The notes under the pieces are model-generated. The model was not told where the DNA came from. It saw nothing but the letters and a program-made list of their open reading frames with translations, and ran no database searches. A program made the position numbers and the translations under genes. Positions 45,503-54,462 of a DNA stretch of 64,000 nt are shown here, one piece after another (positions within the stretch are counted from its first letter, which is position 1; each line of letters opens with the position of its first letter). The stretch is from Vibrio sp. 16 (lineage in GTDB: Bacteria; Pseudomonadota; Gammaproteobacteria; Enterobacterales; Vibrionaceae). Location of the stretch: positions 992,001 through 1,056,000 of the forward strand of contig NZ_OY808998.1 of NCBI RefSeq assembly GCF_963681195.1. The letters run 5' to 3'.

Positions 45503-46717
45503 ATGGATACGTTAACTGCAGCACGACGTGGGTCTATTTGGCGCAATCGCTCATTTCAAATTCTCTTTGCCAGCACGCTGTTTGTCGCGTTTAGTGCGCA
45601 GGTCTACAATCTCGCCATGCCGCTTTTAGTGTATGAGCTTACTCAATCATCTGAAGTGATGGGCTGGATGCGTGCGGTCGAGTTTATGCCAAATCTGGTG
45701 TTGGCTCTATTTATTGGCGTTTGGGTGGATAGGGTCAACAAGAAGAAGTGGTCTCAAGTGATGCTGTTTGGTCAAGCCGCGATGGTGTTGACGTCTTACT
45801 TGGCGGTGGAATGGATGGCCAATCCTCTTTGGATCCTGTTCCCGTCGGCGTTTTTTATGATGGCGTTTAACTACGGGTACCACAACGCACGTATGTCGAT
45901 GATGAAAAGAGCGTTGGCCCCAGAAACACAGAATACGGCCATTGCGAGAATGAGCTCACTCAATAGCTTTATGGAGACGGTAGGACCTGTCCTATCTGGC
46001 GCTTTAATGTTGATGTCGGCGATCCACAATGTCTTTATTGGTGTCGGGGTGATGCTGCTGCTTGCCTATTGGCAGTTAGAAAGATTGGACTACTCTGCGT
46101 CATCTTCAGTCCATCACCAGCCGGTGTTTTCAGCGCTAAAAGAGGGCTGGAAAATCTTAAGAGCAGAGCAAAATATGTGGACCATTACGTTGGCCGTGAT
46201 GGTGATCAATACCACGGGCGCCGTGTTTTGGATTCAAGCGATTTACTATGCCAAAGCTGAACTTGCACTGAATGCGGTGGAAGTAAGCTATTTGATTGCT
46301 GCGTCTGGAATTGGCGGGCTAGTCGGATCATTTAGCGCCGATAAAGTCAGGCAGCGATTGGGATTGGGCTGGTTGTTAATTGCGTCGATAGCGCTAGAAG
46401 CAATAGGTTTTGTCATCCCGCTCTTTTTGCCGAATGTGGTGAGCTTGGCAATCTCGTTCTTTTGGATTTCAGCAATTGGTTTGTACAGCAGTATCTGTAT
46501 ATGGAGTTACCGCCAAGAGGCTTTTGATGAGCAATACCTTGGCCGCGTAACGGGGTTAACTGGCTCGCTGTTTAAGCTGTTGATGCCTATTGGATTGGCC
46601 AGTTCGGGGTACATTGCATCCGCTGTGGGCGTTGAGTGGTTGTTTGTGGTCTGCTTCGTTGTTCAGTTATTGGTGGCGATGACGCTCATGTTTACTGGCG
46701 TCAGAGCCGTTCGTTAG
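45503..46717 (+). CDS. MFS transporter (exporter type)
   Basis: A 404-residue protein with twelve membrane segments. It belongs to the MFS_3/enterobactin-exporter-like subgroup: FQILFASTLFVAFSAQVYNLAMPLLVYELTQSSEVMGWMRAVEF opens the protein, and GVWVDRVNKKKW is the motif A loop after segment 2. The start follows AAGGAAC. Divergent arrangement with an SgrR-family regulator recalls the sgrR-setA setting of enterobacteria, but this protein is not clearly SetA, so the exported compound is unknown. Confidence 0.9.
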   Translation: MDTLTAARRGSIWRNRSFQILFASTLFVAFSAQVYNLAMPLLVYELTQSSEVMGWMRAVEFMPNLVLALFIGVWVDRVNKKKWSQVMLFGQAAMVLTSYLAVEWMANPLWILFPSAFFMMAFNYGYHNARMSMMKRALAPETQNTAIARMSSLNSFMETVGPVLSGALMLMSAIHNVFIGVGVMLLLAYWQLERLDYSASSSVHHQPVFSALKEGWKILRAEQNMWTITLAVMVINTTGAVFWIQAIYYAKAELALNAVEVSYLIAASGIGGLVGSFSADKVRQRLGLGWLLIASIALEAIGFVIPLFLPNVVSLAISFFWISAIGLYSSICIWSYRQEAFDEQYLGRVTGLTGSLFKLLMPIGLASSGYIASAVGVEWLFVVCFVVQLLVAMTLMFTGVRAVR

Positions 46718-46749
46718 CGAGCTATCAGGCTACTCGGTAGGATTTATTC

Positions 46750-46770
46750 GGGTTAAGCGAGCGTTAACCC
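46750..46770. terminator. Hairpin between convergent MFS and LysR genes
   Basis: Seven-pair stem GGGTTAA (46750-46756) with TTAACCC (46764-46770), loop GCGAGCG, without a T-run. It may still block transcription from both sides; evidence is weak. Confidence 0.4.
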
Positions 46771-46785
46771 TGACCAGATGTCCCG

Positions 46786-47673
46786 CTACAAGGAAAACTC
46801 GTCTCGCAACCAACGTCTGAGTAGGAGTACGTGTTCATTTTTCAGTTTGTCTGGCGAGCAAGCAAAGTAGAAATCTTGATGCGGGTTGAGTACGGGTTCC
46901 GCTACCTCGACAAGCGATCCATGCTCAACATCATCGCGAATGAACTGCCTATGGGTGACGAACACTCCGAGACGCCGAATCGTCGCTTGCACGGCTTGTA
47001 CTGAGGCAGTGAAGCTCAGATTGTAAGTGCTATCCGGAATAGGCAGCTGGTGATGCTCGCACCAGACTTGCCAGTCATGCTTGCGTCGTTCATTTGCGGC
47101 GATGATCGCAGGGTAGTGAGCGAGCAGCGCTTGCGGCGTCGAGGCTTTTTCGAGTAGTTCAGGGCTCGCAACCATAACGAGCTCATCTTCTGCCAACTTC
47201 TCACAGTAATAGTCTTGCCATTCATCGGTTTTGCCGTGGATGATCGCCACATCGACCCCTTCATATTCCATGGCAAAGCTGCCCGTTAAGGTAGAAATAC
47301 GAATGTCGAGCTGAGGCGCAAACTCATTGAGTCGACCTACTCGCGGTATCCACCAATGCATAGCGAGCGAGTTGACCATATTGAGTGTTAAGCGATGGCT
47401 TTGTTTGTCGGCGATCATCTCTTGAGTCGCGTTGACGATTTGCTCAAGAGCTGGCGCTACCTGCTTATAATATTTGCGTCCGCTGGCGTTTAGCACCACA
47501 TTTCTGCCCACCCGTTGAAACAGCAGCTGACCAAGTTGGCTCTCGAGGGATTTGATCGCTTGGCTCACGGCAGAGTGGCTTACGCTAAGAGCTTGGGCGG
47601 CTTCGGTCATGCTGCCAGACTCAGCAACAGCGACAAACGAGTAAAGAGATTTGAGTGGAGCGTATTTTTTCAT
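46786..47673 (-). CDS. LysR-family transcriptional regulator (GcvA-like)
   Basis: A 295-residue regulator. The N-terminal helix-turn-helix reads LKSLYSFVAVAESGSMTEAAQALSVSHSAVSQAIKSLESQLG (quoted in its core as MTEAAQALSVSHSAVSQAI), and the rest is a LysR substrate-binding domain with DVAIIHGKTDEWQDYYCEKLAEDELVMVASPELL, the GcvA-type pattern. It is divergent from an EamA exporter gene 89 bases away, which is its likely target. A small palindrome ATAAT-N3-ATTAT lies in that gap. Confidence 0.9.
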   Translation of the reverse strand: MKKYAPLKSLYSFVAVAESGSMTEAAQALSVSHSAVSQAIKSLESQLGQLLFQRVGRNVVLNASGRKYYKQVAPALEQIVNATQEMIADKQSHRLTLNMVNSLAMHWWIPRVGRLNEFAPQLDIRISTLTGSFAMEYEGVDVAIIHGKTDEWQDYYCEKLAEDELVMVASPELLEKASTPQALLAHYPAIIAANERRKHDWQVWCEHHQLPIPDSTYNLSFTASVQAVQATIRRLGVFVTHRQFIRDDVEHGSLVEVAEPVLNPHQDFYFACSPDKLKNEHVLLLRRWLRDEFSL

Positions 47674-47692
47674 CTGTTAGTTTTTCTTACCG

Positions 47693-47705
47693 ATAATGTA
47701 ATTAT
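47693..47705. promoter_or_regulatory. Short palindrome in the LysR/EamA divergent region
   Basis: ATAAT (47693-47697), three bases, ATTAT (47701-47705). The AT-rich dyad fits a loose LysR T-N11-A box, 20 bases upstream of the regulator start. By itself it is common sequence, so confidence is low. Confidence 0.3.
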
Positions 47706-47762
47706 TACGCGATTTTTATTGCTGCTGATCAGACATACACTGAGCGTCAATCGGGAGGAGTT

Positions 47763-48689
47763 ATGTCTAATCAGTTGTACCCAATAATATTTATGTTGTT
47801 ATCAACGTTCAGTTTGTCATTAACTGGGCTGTTTTCCAAATTTCTTAGTCAGCAGTTAGAGCCAAGTCTGCTTGGTTTCTTGCGATTTTTTCTGCCAATG
47901 AGTTTACTTTTAGTGTTTGTCGCGTTGCCCAAAATTCGCATTCCGGAGCGTCGCTTGATGAAGCCATTTTGGCTACGCGCGGTCTGTATTGGTCTTTGTC
48001 AGATCTGTTTTATCTACTCACTAAAGCACCTTTCTTTGGTAGAAAGTGTGGTCCTGTTTAGCACCGGCCCCATGTTTATTCCACTGTTAGAAAAATTAAT
48101 CTTTTCGACTCGAGTGCGCCCCCTTAGCATTTTAGGGTTAGTGATAACGTTTATCGGTGTGCTATTGCTGGCGGGTGATGTATCCAACTTATCGCTGCGA
48201 ATAGAGTTGTTGGTCGGATTAGCCGCTGGTTTTTTTAATGCTGGATCGCAGTTGGCTTTGTATCGGTCGAGCAAAACCGATCTCAATCCATTTGAAATCA
48301 ATTTCTGGACCTTCCTTTTTGCCTCGGTCGTGCTGCTGCCGTTTGTCGGAGTGAGTGCGCTGCAGCAACCAGAGTGGATAGTGAGTGAGTCGAGCAGTCT
48401 GATGTTGTTGGTTGCGGTATTGCTTGCCTTAGCTGCTCTTATCATCAATACCCAAGTGTTTCGTTCCAAAGCATACAAATTGGCGGAGTCGAACTCTCAG
48501 CTCGCGCCGCTCATCTACACCAATTTATTGTTTACTGCGCTTTGGCAGTGGCTGTTTTTTGATGACAGCTATGAGTCGATTCAGTTGCTTGGTCTAGGCT
48601 TGATTGTGTTGGCGAATGTGTTGTGCGCCTTCATTCCCAAATGGGTAAAGGCGATTGAGCGACTTAGAATGAATCACAACCTTCGTTAG
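47763..48689 (+). CDS. EamA/DMT-family exporter
   Basis: A 308-residue protein with ten membrane segments in two EamA repeats. The first contains SLTGLFSKFLSQQLEPSLLGFLRFFLPM and the second LLVGLAAGFFNAGSQLALYRSSKT followed by EINFWTF. The start has GGGAGGAG immediately upstream, a strong ribosome site. The family exports amino acids or related metabolites. Divergent LysR regulation is likely. Confidence 0.9.
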   Translation: MSNQLYPIIFMLLSTFSLSLTGLFSKFLSQQLEPSLLGFLRFFLPMSLLLVFVALPKIRIPERRLMKPFWLRAVCIGLCQICFIYSLKHLSLVESVVLFSTGPMFIPLLEKLIFSTRVRPLSILGLVITFIGVLLLAGDVSNLSLRIELLVGLAAGFFNAGSQLALYRSSKTDLNPFEINFWTFLFASVVLLPFVGVSALQQPEWIVSESSSLMLLVAVLLALAALIINTQVFRSKAYKLAESNSQLAPLIYTNLLFTALWQWLFFDDSYESIQLLGLGLIVLANVLCAFIPKWVKAIERLRMNHNLR

Positions 48690-48705
48690 ATTGCCTGTAT
48701 GGCGT

Positions 48706-49659
48706 TCACAGGTGTATTCGTGCAACGCCATTCTTGCCATTTTGTTTGATGCTGTACATCGCTTGGTCAGAGGCGACATAGAGCGCTTCAAAGTCGTAAG
48801 ATTGTGGGGTGAAATGACAAATACCAATGCTGAACCCAACTTTCGCTGAGCCATTATCCAGTTGAATTGGTTGTTGAGATTGGCTTAGCAAGTCGTCAGT
48901 AAAGCGGTCGATGCTCTGCGGAGAATCTTCATGGCAAAGTAAGACAAACTCATCACCACCAAGACGAGCAATGAAGGCGTCTTTCGGTGCAAAATCTTTC
49001 AACCAAGCGCTGATTTGCATGAGAACCAAATCGCCCGCTTTGTGACCTAAATTGTCATTAACGGTTTTGAAATCATCCAAATCAATAAAAATCAGCGCAG
49101 AAGGGCGGTGTGGGTATCGCTTTGCGTAGTCGGCAAAATGCGACGTCAATGCTTGGCGATTGAATAGCCCAGTGAGTGGATCTTCAGAAGCCAACCGAGC
49201 CAGTTCTTCTTCGTAACGCTTTTCATTGGTAATGTCGATGTGTGTGCCCATGATCCGAAGTGGGGAGCCGTTGTCATCATATTCAACGATTCGGCCACGA
49301 TCCGATACCCAACTGTGGGTACCGTCTTTGTGAAGCATGCGGTGCACAACTTGATAAGCGTCCGCCTCACCCCTTAAATGGGCTTCGAAAGCGCCTACGG
49401 CAAGATCGTAGTCATCTGGGTGCAGTTTGCTTTTCCATACTTCAACGGTCGCTTCTAGCTCATGTGGCTGGTAACCGAGCATCTTGCCCCATTCCATATT
49501 AAAGATGCGCAGTTGCCCCGTCGGAACATGCTGCTCCCAAAGGCACAATCCGGTGCCATCTAAGGCGGCATTGAGCTTCTCTTCTAGGCGGCGGTTGTTT
49601 TCTTCAAGCTCAGCAATGCGGTCTTTGAGCTTTGCGATGGTCGTTTCGTGCTCTTCCAT
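48706..49659 (-). CDS. PAS-GGDEF diguanylate cyclase
   Basis: A 317-residue soluble protein. An N-terminal coiled coil (residues 1-32, KLKDRIAELEENNRRLEEKL) leads into a PAS_3 domain (about 33-145, with MLGYQPHELEATVEVWKSKLHPDD and WVSDRGRIVEYDDNG) and a PAC linker MGTHIDITNEKR, then a GGDEF domain with ARLGGDEFVLLCHED. The usual RxxD inhibitory site is not seen before the active site (FAPKDAF). It should synthesise cyclic di-GMP in response to a ligand or redox cue at the PAS domain. It converges with the EamA gene. Confidence 0.93.
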   Translation of the reverse strand: MEEHETTIAKLKDRIAELEENNRRLEEKLNAALDGTGLCLWEQHVPTGQLRIFNMEWGKMLGYQPHELEATVEVWKSKLHPDDYDLAVGAFEAHLRGEADAYQVVHRMLHKDGTHSWVSDRGRIVEYDDNGSPLRIMGTHIDITNEKRYEEELARLASEDPLTGLFNRQALTSHFADYAKRYPHRPSALIFIDLDDFKTVNDNLGHKAGDLVLMQISAWLKDFAPKDAFIARLGGDEFVLLCHEDSPQSIDRFTDDLLSQSQQPIQLDNGSAKVGFSIGICHFTPQSYDFEALYVASDQAMYSIKQNGKNGVARIHL

Positions 49660-49743
49660 GAGTTTCGACTTATCGTTGTGGCTGATACAAGGTTAGTCTG
49701 CCATAACTCAGACTACGATGACTAGACTCTAGTTTCGCTCTGA

Positions 49744-50640
49744 TTAACGCGGGCGCACAGGGAGAAGCTGTTTACCAAAGACATTGATCAGCGCGCCCGT
49801 TACAATCAATCCACCGCCCATATAGGTCCAAATCGACGGGATTTCGTTAAACAGCGTTACGCCGATCAAGGTTGAAAAGACGATTTGCACATAGGAGTAG
49901 GCAGACGCTTGTCCTGCGGCTTGAGTCTGCATCGCTTTGGTTAAACCGTATTGACCAATTTGGGTAAAGACCCCAACCAATACCAGCATCATTGTGATGA
50001 ACAGGCTTGGCATGACAAAGTCGTTCCACATCAGTGCGATGGAGGTGGGCAGCGCCACCATAGGGAAGTAGAAAATGATGACAGAGCTGTCTTCTGTGTG
50101 GCTCAGTTTTCGAACCACCACATAGGCGATCGAGCTTCCCAGCGCACCTAGCAACGCCATCATCACGCTGAACAACGGTAACTCTTGCGTTGCGTTATTG
50201 GCCATACTGGGTTGCACCATTAAACCTAATCCTGCTAAGCAGAGCGCAATGCAGATAAGTGTCGCGATTTGAATCCGTTCTTTGAGGAATAAAAGCCCGA
50301 GCAGCGCCGTAAATACTGGGTGAACATACTGCAATATGGTTGCTTCTGCTAAGGGTAAGGTAGTTACGGAGTAATAAACGCACATCAACGCCAGCGTGCC
50401 CACGGCGCCACGCAAGAACAGCAAAGGCTTATTATTGCCCCAAATGGATAGTCGCTTACGTTTAATATCGATGTAGCTAATGACGAGAGAAACTAATGCC
50501 CTTGCCGCAACAATTTCAAACAGAGGAATGCCATGCACGCTAACGTATTTCACGCAGGCTGACATCAGGGCAAAACCCAGTGCAGACAACAGCATGAAGC
50601 GAACCCCGACAGGGATAACTGGAGTGAATGTAGTAGGCAT
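49744..50640 (-). CDS. DMT-family (EamA) exporter
   Basis: A 298-residue protein with ten membrane segments. I use ATG 50640 (MPTTFTPVIPVGVRF); the TTG at 50661 would add seven residues. EamA repeats are visible in FMLLSALGFALMSACVKYVSVHGIPLFEIVAARALV and PLFSVMMALLGALGSSIAYVVVRKLS. Segment VYYSVTTLPLAEATILQYVHPVFTALLG is typical of S-adenosylmethionine- or amino-acid-related DMT exporters. Substrate is unknown. It is not clearly co-transcribed with a neighbour. Confidence 0.9.
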   Translation of the reverse strand: MPTTFTPVIPVGVRFMLLSALGFALMSACVKYVSVHGIPLFEIVAARALVSLVISYIDIKRKRLSIWGNNKPLLFLRGAVGTLALMCVYYSVTTLPLAEATILQYVHPVFTALLGLLFLKERIQIATLICIALCLAGLGLMVQPSMANNATQELPLFSVMMALLGALGSSIAYVVVRKLSHTEDSSVIIFYFPMVALPTSIALMWNDFVMPSLFITMMLVLVGVFTQIGQYGLTKAMQTQAAGQASAYSYVQIVFSTLIGVTLFNEIPSIWTYMGGGLIVTGALINVFGKQLLPVRPR

Positions 50641-50814
50641 TCTTATTCTCAACGTTCTCAATTAAGTTGGCTATGATACGGCAAGCTGAGGTGATGTAAA
50701 CTATACGCTTGTAGCGGATATCGTGTGGTGTCACTCGCAAGGTTTGTTGATATGTGATGCCAAGTGATAAGCTGAGTAAAGAACAAGGTCCGAACAACTA
50801 AGAGGTTGAATCCT

Positions 50815-52620
50815 GTGCAGAGCCAAACCCCATCCTCTTCCTTGCCAGCAGAGTCCGCTGCTGTTGATGGGAAGTCCAAAAATCTGGCGATCCTCCTCGA
50901 ATTGGTCACCTTCATCAAACCCTACAAACTCAAAGTGGCGGCGGCGCTTTTGGCGTTGATTTTTACCGCGTCACTCACCTTGTCGGTCGGCTATGGCGTT
51001 CGTATCTTGATTGACCAAGGATTTGCCCAGCAGTCAGCGCAGGAGTTAACAGGGGCGATTCAGTTTATCTTGACCATCACAATACTCATCTCGATTGGCA
51101 CCTTTTTTCGCTTCTACTTGGTCTCATCGGTTGGGGAGCGAGTGAGCGCAGACATTCGCTTGGCTGTGTTCAATCATGTGATTGGTCTTCATCCGAGTTA
51201 TTTTGAAACCAACGGCAGCGGCGACATTATGTCGCGCTTAACCACGGATACCACCTTGTTACAAAGCATCATTGGATCGTCGTTTTCAATGGCGATGCGC
51301 AGCGCTTTGATGTGTATTGGTGCGGTGATCATGTTGTTTGCCACCAACGTCAAGTTGACTTTAATTGTTTTGGCATCCGTTCCTTTCGTGTTGGTCCCGA
51401 TTCTTTTCTATGGTCGTCGTGTGCGGGCGTTGTCGCGTCAGAGCCAAGATTCCATGTCTGACGTTGGCAGTTACGCCGGTGAAGCCATAGAGCACATTAA
51501 GACGGTGCAAAGTTACAGTTATGAGAACCACGAACAGCGGGCGTTTTCCAAAGAAGTAGAGCGTGCTTACGATATTGGCCGACGTCGAGTAAAGCAGCGC
51601 GCGATATTGATATCGGGCGTTATTGTCATCGTGTTTAGTGCGATTGCGGGAATGCTCTGGGTTGGCGGTAACGACGTGATTGAAGGAACGATGTCGGCGG
51701 GGGATCTGGGTGCATTTGTATTCTATGCCATTATGGTTGCTTCGTCGGTGGCGACGATTTCTGAGGTTCTTGGCGAGCTACAACGCGCCGCGGGAGCGAC
51801 AGAACGCTTGATCGAAATCTTGCATGTTGAAAGTCATATTGCGCCGCCAAACGGTCAGGTACATGACATCGAAGGCTTATCGAGCCAAGTGGCTTTTGAG
51901 AATGTGACGTTTCACTATCCATCAAGACCGCAACACCCAGCGATTGAGCAACTCAACCTTGTTGCCAGTGAGGGCAAAGTGTTGGCCTTGGTTGGACCGT
52001 CAGGAGCAGGGAAAACCACCCTATTTGAGTTGTTGCAGCGGTTTTATGACCCGAGCGAGGGCAATGTGACGCTAGGAGGTGTGGATGTGCGCTGTTTTGA
52101 CCCGAGTGCACTTCGCCAACAGATGGCGTTGGTGCCTCAACAACCTGCCTTGTTTAGCCACGATGTGATGCACAATATACGTTACGGCAACCCAGATGCG
52201 ACAGACGAGCAGGTGATCGAAGCGGCGAAAAAAGCTCACGCTCATGACTTTATTACCAAGCTACCGGAAGGTTACGCCAGTTTTCTCGGCGAGCGAGGCG
52301 TTCGTCTTTCGGGAGGGCAAAAACAGCGGATTGCCATTGCTCGTGCGATCTTAAAGGATCCGGCGATTTTGCTTCTCGATGAGGCAACTAGCGCTCTTGA
52401 TAGCGAAAGTGAACACCACGTTCAACAAGCGCTTGAGCAGTTAATGAAAGGGCGCACGACCATTATTATTGCTCACCGACTCTCCACCATCCAACACGCC
52501 GATCAAATTGCCGTATTGGATCAAGGGCGCCTTGTCGATATTGGCCGTCATAATGATTTGATGCAAAGCTGTGAGCTCTACCAAAGGCTGGTGGAGCTCC
52601 AGTTCAAATCTATTCACTAA
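50815..52620 (+). CDS. ABC exporter, fused transmembrane and ATPase domains (MsbA-like half transporter)
   Basis: A 601-residue half transporter. I start it at GTG 50815, since AGAGG lies 9 bases upstream; TTG 50806 is too close to that site. Six membrane segments occupy about residues 35-320, with SYFETNGSGDIMSRLTTDTTLLQSIIG as the first coupling region. The ATPase domain has Walker A GPSGAGKTTLFELL, Q-loop LVPQQPALFSHDV, signature LSGGQKQRIAIARAIL and Walker B ILLLDEATSALD, then the switch AHRLSTIQ. The family exports lipids, peptides or drugs; the gene is alone here and substrate cannot be named. Confidence 0.92.
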   Translation: MQSQTPSSSLPAESAAVDGKSKNLAILLELVTFIKPYKLKVAAALLALIFTASLTLSVGYGVRILIDQGFAQQSAQELTGAIQFILTITILISIGTFFRFYLVSSVGERVSADIRLAVFNHVIGLHPSYFETNGSGDIMSRLTTDTTLLQSIIGSSFSMAMRSALMCIGAVIMLFATNVKLTLIVLASVPFVLVPILFYGRRVRALSRQSQDSMSDVGSYAGEAIEHIKTVQSYSYENHEQRAFSKEVERAYDIGRRRVKQRAILISGVIVIVFSAIAGMLWVGGNDVIEGTMSAGDLGAFVFYAIMVASSVATISEVLGELQRAAGATERLIEILHVESHIAPPNGQVHDIEGLSSQVAFENVTFHYPSRPQHPAIEQLNLVASEGKVLALVGPSGAGKTTLFELLQRFYDPSEGNVTLGGVDVRCFDPSALRQQMALVPQQPALFSHDVMHNIRYGNPDATDEQVIEAAKKAHAHDFITKLPEGYASFLGERGVRLSGGQKQRIAIARAILKDPAILLLDEATSALDSESEHHVQQALEQLMKGRTTIIIAHRLSTIQHADQIAVLDQGRLVDIGRHNDLMQSCELYQRLVELQFKSIH

Positions 52621-52627
52621 TCGGGAA

Positions 52628-52647
52628 GGGCTCAGCAAACTGAGCCC
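52628..52647. terminator. Bidirectional terminator between ABC exporter and peroxidase genes
   Basis: Eight-pair perfect stem GGGCTCAG (52628-52635) with CTGAGCCC (52640-52647), loop CAAA, followed by GTTT on the plus strand. It lies between two convergent stops 29 bases apart. Confidence 0.8.
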
Positions 52648-52649
52648 GT

Positions 52650-53195
52650 TTAAAGATGCTTTTCTATGGTTTGAGTGAGAGCAGGGCTCATTGGCAGTGT
52701 TGAGCTCGGGAATGTTGCCACGACATCACCTTTTGCATCGATCAAGTATTTGTAGAAGTTCCAACGAGGCTCAACGCCCGCTTGCTCGCTTATCTTGGTA
52801 AACACGTGGTTAGCCGATGCCCCTTTTATTGAACTTCTCGCCATCATTGGAAATGTCACACCATAATCGAGGTAACACACTTTGGCGGTATTCTCTTCAC
52901 TGCCACGGTCTTGTTTGAAATCATTTGACGGAAACCCTATCACCGCAAAGTTGCTGTCTTTATAAGTCTGATGCAGCTGTTCGAGTTGAGCATATTGAGA
53001 GGTAAACCCGCATTGGCTTGCGGTGTTGACGACCAGCAAGGTTTTGCCTTTGAACTCCTCACAGAGGTCGATGGTTTGATTCGAGTTGAGCAGCCTTTGC
53101 TTTGAATTAAGCAACTCTGGGCAACTGGCAGACTGAGCGGCCAGACTCCATGTTAAAGCCAGAGGTGTAGCCAACAAAATCCATGTCGTTTTCAT
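52650..53195 (-). CDS. Periplasmic glutathione peroxidase family protein
   Basis: A 181-residue thiol peroxidase. I use ATG 53195 (MKTTWILLATPL) because AAGGA lies 7 bases upstream, overlapping ATG 53204. The signal peptide ends near QSASCPEL (residue 23). The peroxidatic cysteine is in NTASQCGFTSQYAQLEQLH, the second signature is VIGFPSNDFKQD and the catalytic Trp-Asn pair is in RWNFYKYLID. The usual GFPCNQF has Ser and Asp here (GFPSNDF). It probably reduces peroxides in the periplasm with thioredoxin-like donors. A 16-base perfect palindrome lies upstream. Confidence 0.9.
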   Translation of the reverse strand: MKTTWILLATPLALTWSLAAQSASCPELLNSKQRLLNSNQTIDLCEEFKGKTLLVVNTASQCGFTSQYAQLEQLHQTYKDSNFAVIGFPSNDFKQDRGSEENTAKVCYLDYGVTFPMMARSSIKGASANHVFTKISEQAGVEPRWNFYKYLIDAKGDVVATFPSSTLPMSPALTQTIEKHL

Positions 53196-53281
53196 TGCGG
53201 TCATCCTTATTTATCAGTATTTACATTGTTACTGATTTCACCGCGTTACGATCATCAAACTGGGGGATTTTGTCTACAAAT

Positions 53282-53297
53282 GCGCTTACGTAAGCGC
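53282..53297. promoter_or_regulatory. 16-base perfect palindrome upstream of the peroxidase gene
   Basis: GCGCTTAC followed directly by GTAAGCGC (53282-53297), self-complementary. It lies 87 bases before the peroxidase start, in the only gap that could hold its promoter, and so may be an operator. Confidence 0.45.
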
Positions 53298-53330
53298 CTA
53301 ACTCGTGGCTAAGCCGCACTAAAGAGCAAT

Positions 53331-53355
53331 GAAAGCGAGAGCCTGTCTCGCTTTC
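53331..53355 (-). terminator. Terminator after hcr
   Basis: Ten-pair perfect stem GAAAGCGAGA (53331-53340) with TCTCGCTTTC (53346-53355), loop GCCTG. It begins 7 bases after the hcr stop on the minus strand; the T-run is weak (ATTGCTCTTT). Confidence 0.75.
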
Positions 53356-53361
53356 GGCAGG

Positions 53362-54396
53362 TTATACCAGCTCAACTTCGACATCGCTTTCTATTTGGCT
53401 AGAGCAGGCAAGAGTATAGCCGCTGGCGAGATCTTCCTCTGACAAGGTTTCGGTACTGGTGCGCGATACCGTCCCTTTGGTTACCTTGCATTTACAAGAA
53501 CCACACATGCCACTTCGACAGGCGATGATGATAGGTACGCCGTTTTCCTCCAATACATCGGCTAACGTCGAGCCTTGAGCGACCTCTACCGTGACACCAA
53601 ATGCGGGAACCTCTACATGTACTGCGGCACACGATGTTTCGTTTTGCTTGGATTCAATTGGTGTAAAGCTCTCTTGGTGGAAATGCCCATCTTCGACCCC
53701 TAGAGCGCGGCTGTGCGATTCCATGTCTTGCATAAACTGCGTTGGCCCGCATAAGTAGACAGTGCGCTCGGCAATATCAGGGCACAATGTGTTCAACCAT
53801 GCTTTGTCTAATCGCCCCTGTGGGTGCCTCGTTCCTGCATTGTCTTTGAGGAGTAGCTTTAGGTGGAAGTTAGAGTGAGCCGCGGCCATCGATTCAAGTT
53901 GGTCAAAGTAGATCGTCTGGGCGGCACTTTTTGCCATATGGATAAAGACGATATCAATGTCGGCTTTGTCTCGCAGCCAAGTGGAAGCCATCGACATGAC
54001 CGGGGTAATACCACAGCCAGCGCTGATCAGCGTGACCTTTTGTTTTGGAGGACAATCAATACTGTTAAATGGTCCCGTTGGCGCAAGCACCGCCACTGTA
54101 TCCCCACAGTTAAAGTGATCGACAATGTGGCTTGAGACTAAACCGCCGTCAACTCTTTTTACAGTCAGTTTTAGGTGAGCATCGCCGGGCGTAGAAGCAA
54201 TCGAATACGCTCTGTATTCCATCTTTCCGTTGAGTTCAAACCCAAGCGACACAAACTGACCGGGTTTGAAGTTGCTGAAATGAAGATGGCTCGCGTCGGC
54301 TGCAACGAGCGTGATGCTGACAGCATCGTCAGTCTCTTGCCATTTGTCACTGCAACGCATTGTCGCAGCTTGATTATTTTGCCATTCAATAAACAT
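53362..54396 (-). CDS. hcr: NADH oxidoreductase for the hybrid cluster protein
   Basis: A 344-residue FAD and 2Fe-2S protein that passes electrons from NADH to Hcp. I start it at ATG 54396 (MFIEWQNNQAATM), with AAGAGAAA upstream; the frame is open to 54423. The FAD-binding motif is RAYSIASTP, the NAD domain has LISAGCGITPVMSMA and VYLCGPTQFMQDME, and the C-terminal ferredoxin has CRSGMCGSCKCKV with a fourth cysteine in TLACSSQ. It lies 66 bases after hcp on the same strand, as in other bacteria. Confidence 0.94.
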   Translation of the reverse strand: MFIEWQNNQAATMRCSDKWQETDDAVSITLVAADASHLHFSNFKPGQFVSLGFELNGKMEYRAYSIASTPGDAHLKLTVKRVDGGLVSSHIVDHFNCGDTVAVLAPTGPFNSIDCPPKQKVTLISAGCGITPVMSMASTWLRDKADIDIVFIHMAKSAAQTIYFDQLESMAAAHSNFHLKLLLKDNAGTRHPQGRLDKAWLNTLCPDIAERTVYLCGPTQFMQDMESHSRALGVEDGHFHQESFTPIESKQNETSCAAVHVEVPAFGVTVEVAQGSTLADVLEENGVPIIIACRSGMCGSCKCKVTKGTVSRTSTETLSEEDLASGYTLACSSQIESDVEVELV

Positions 54397-54462
54397 CTGA
54401 TTTCTCTTAGAAGTGAACCCCAACAGCTCGCGAAACGCTTTCTGCTGGGGTTTAGCAAATGA

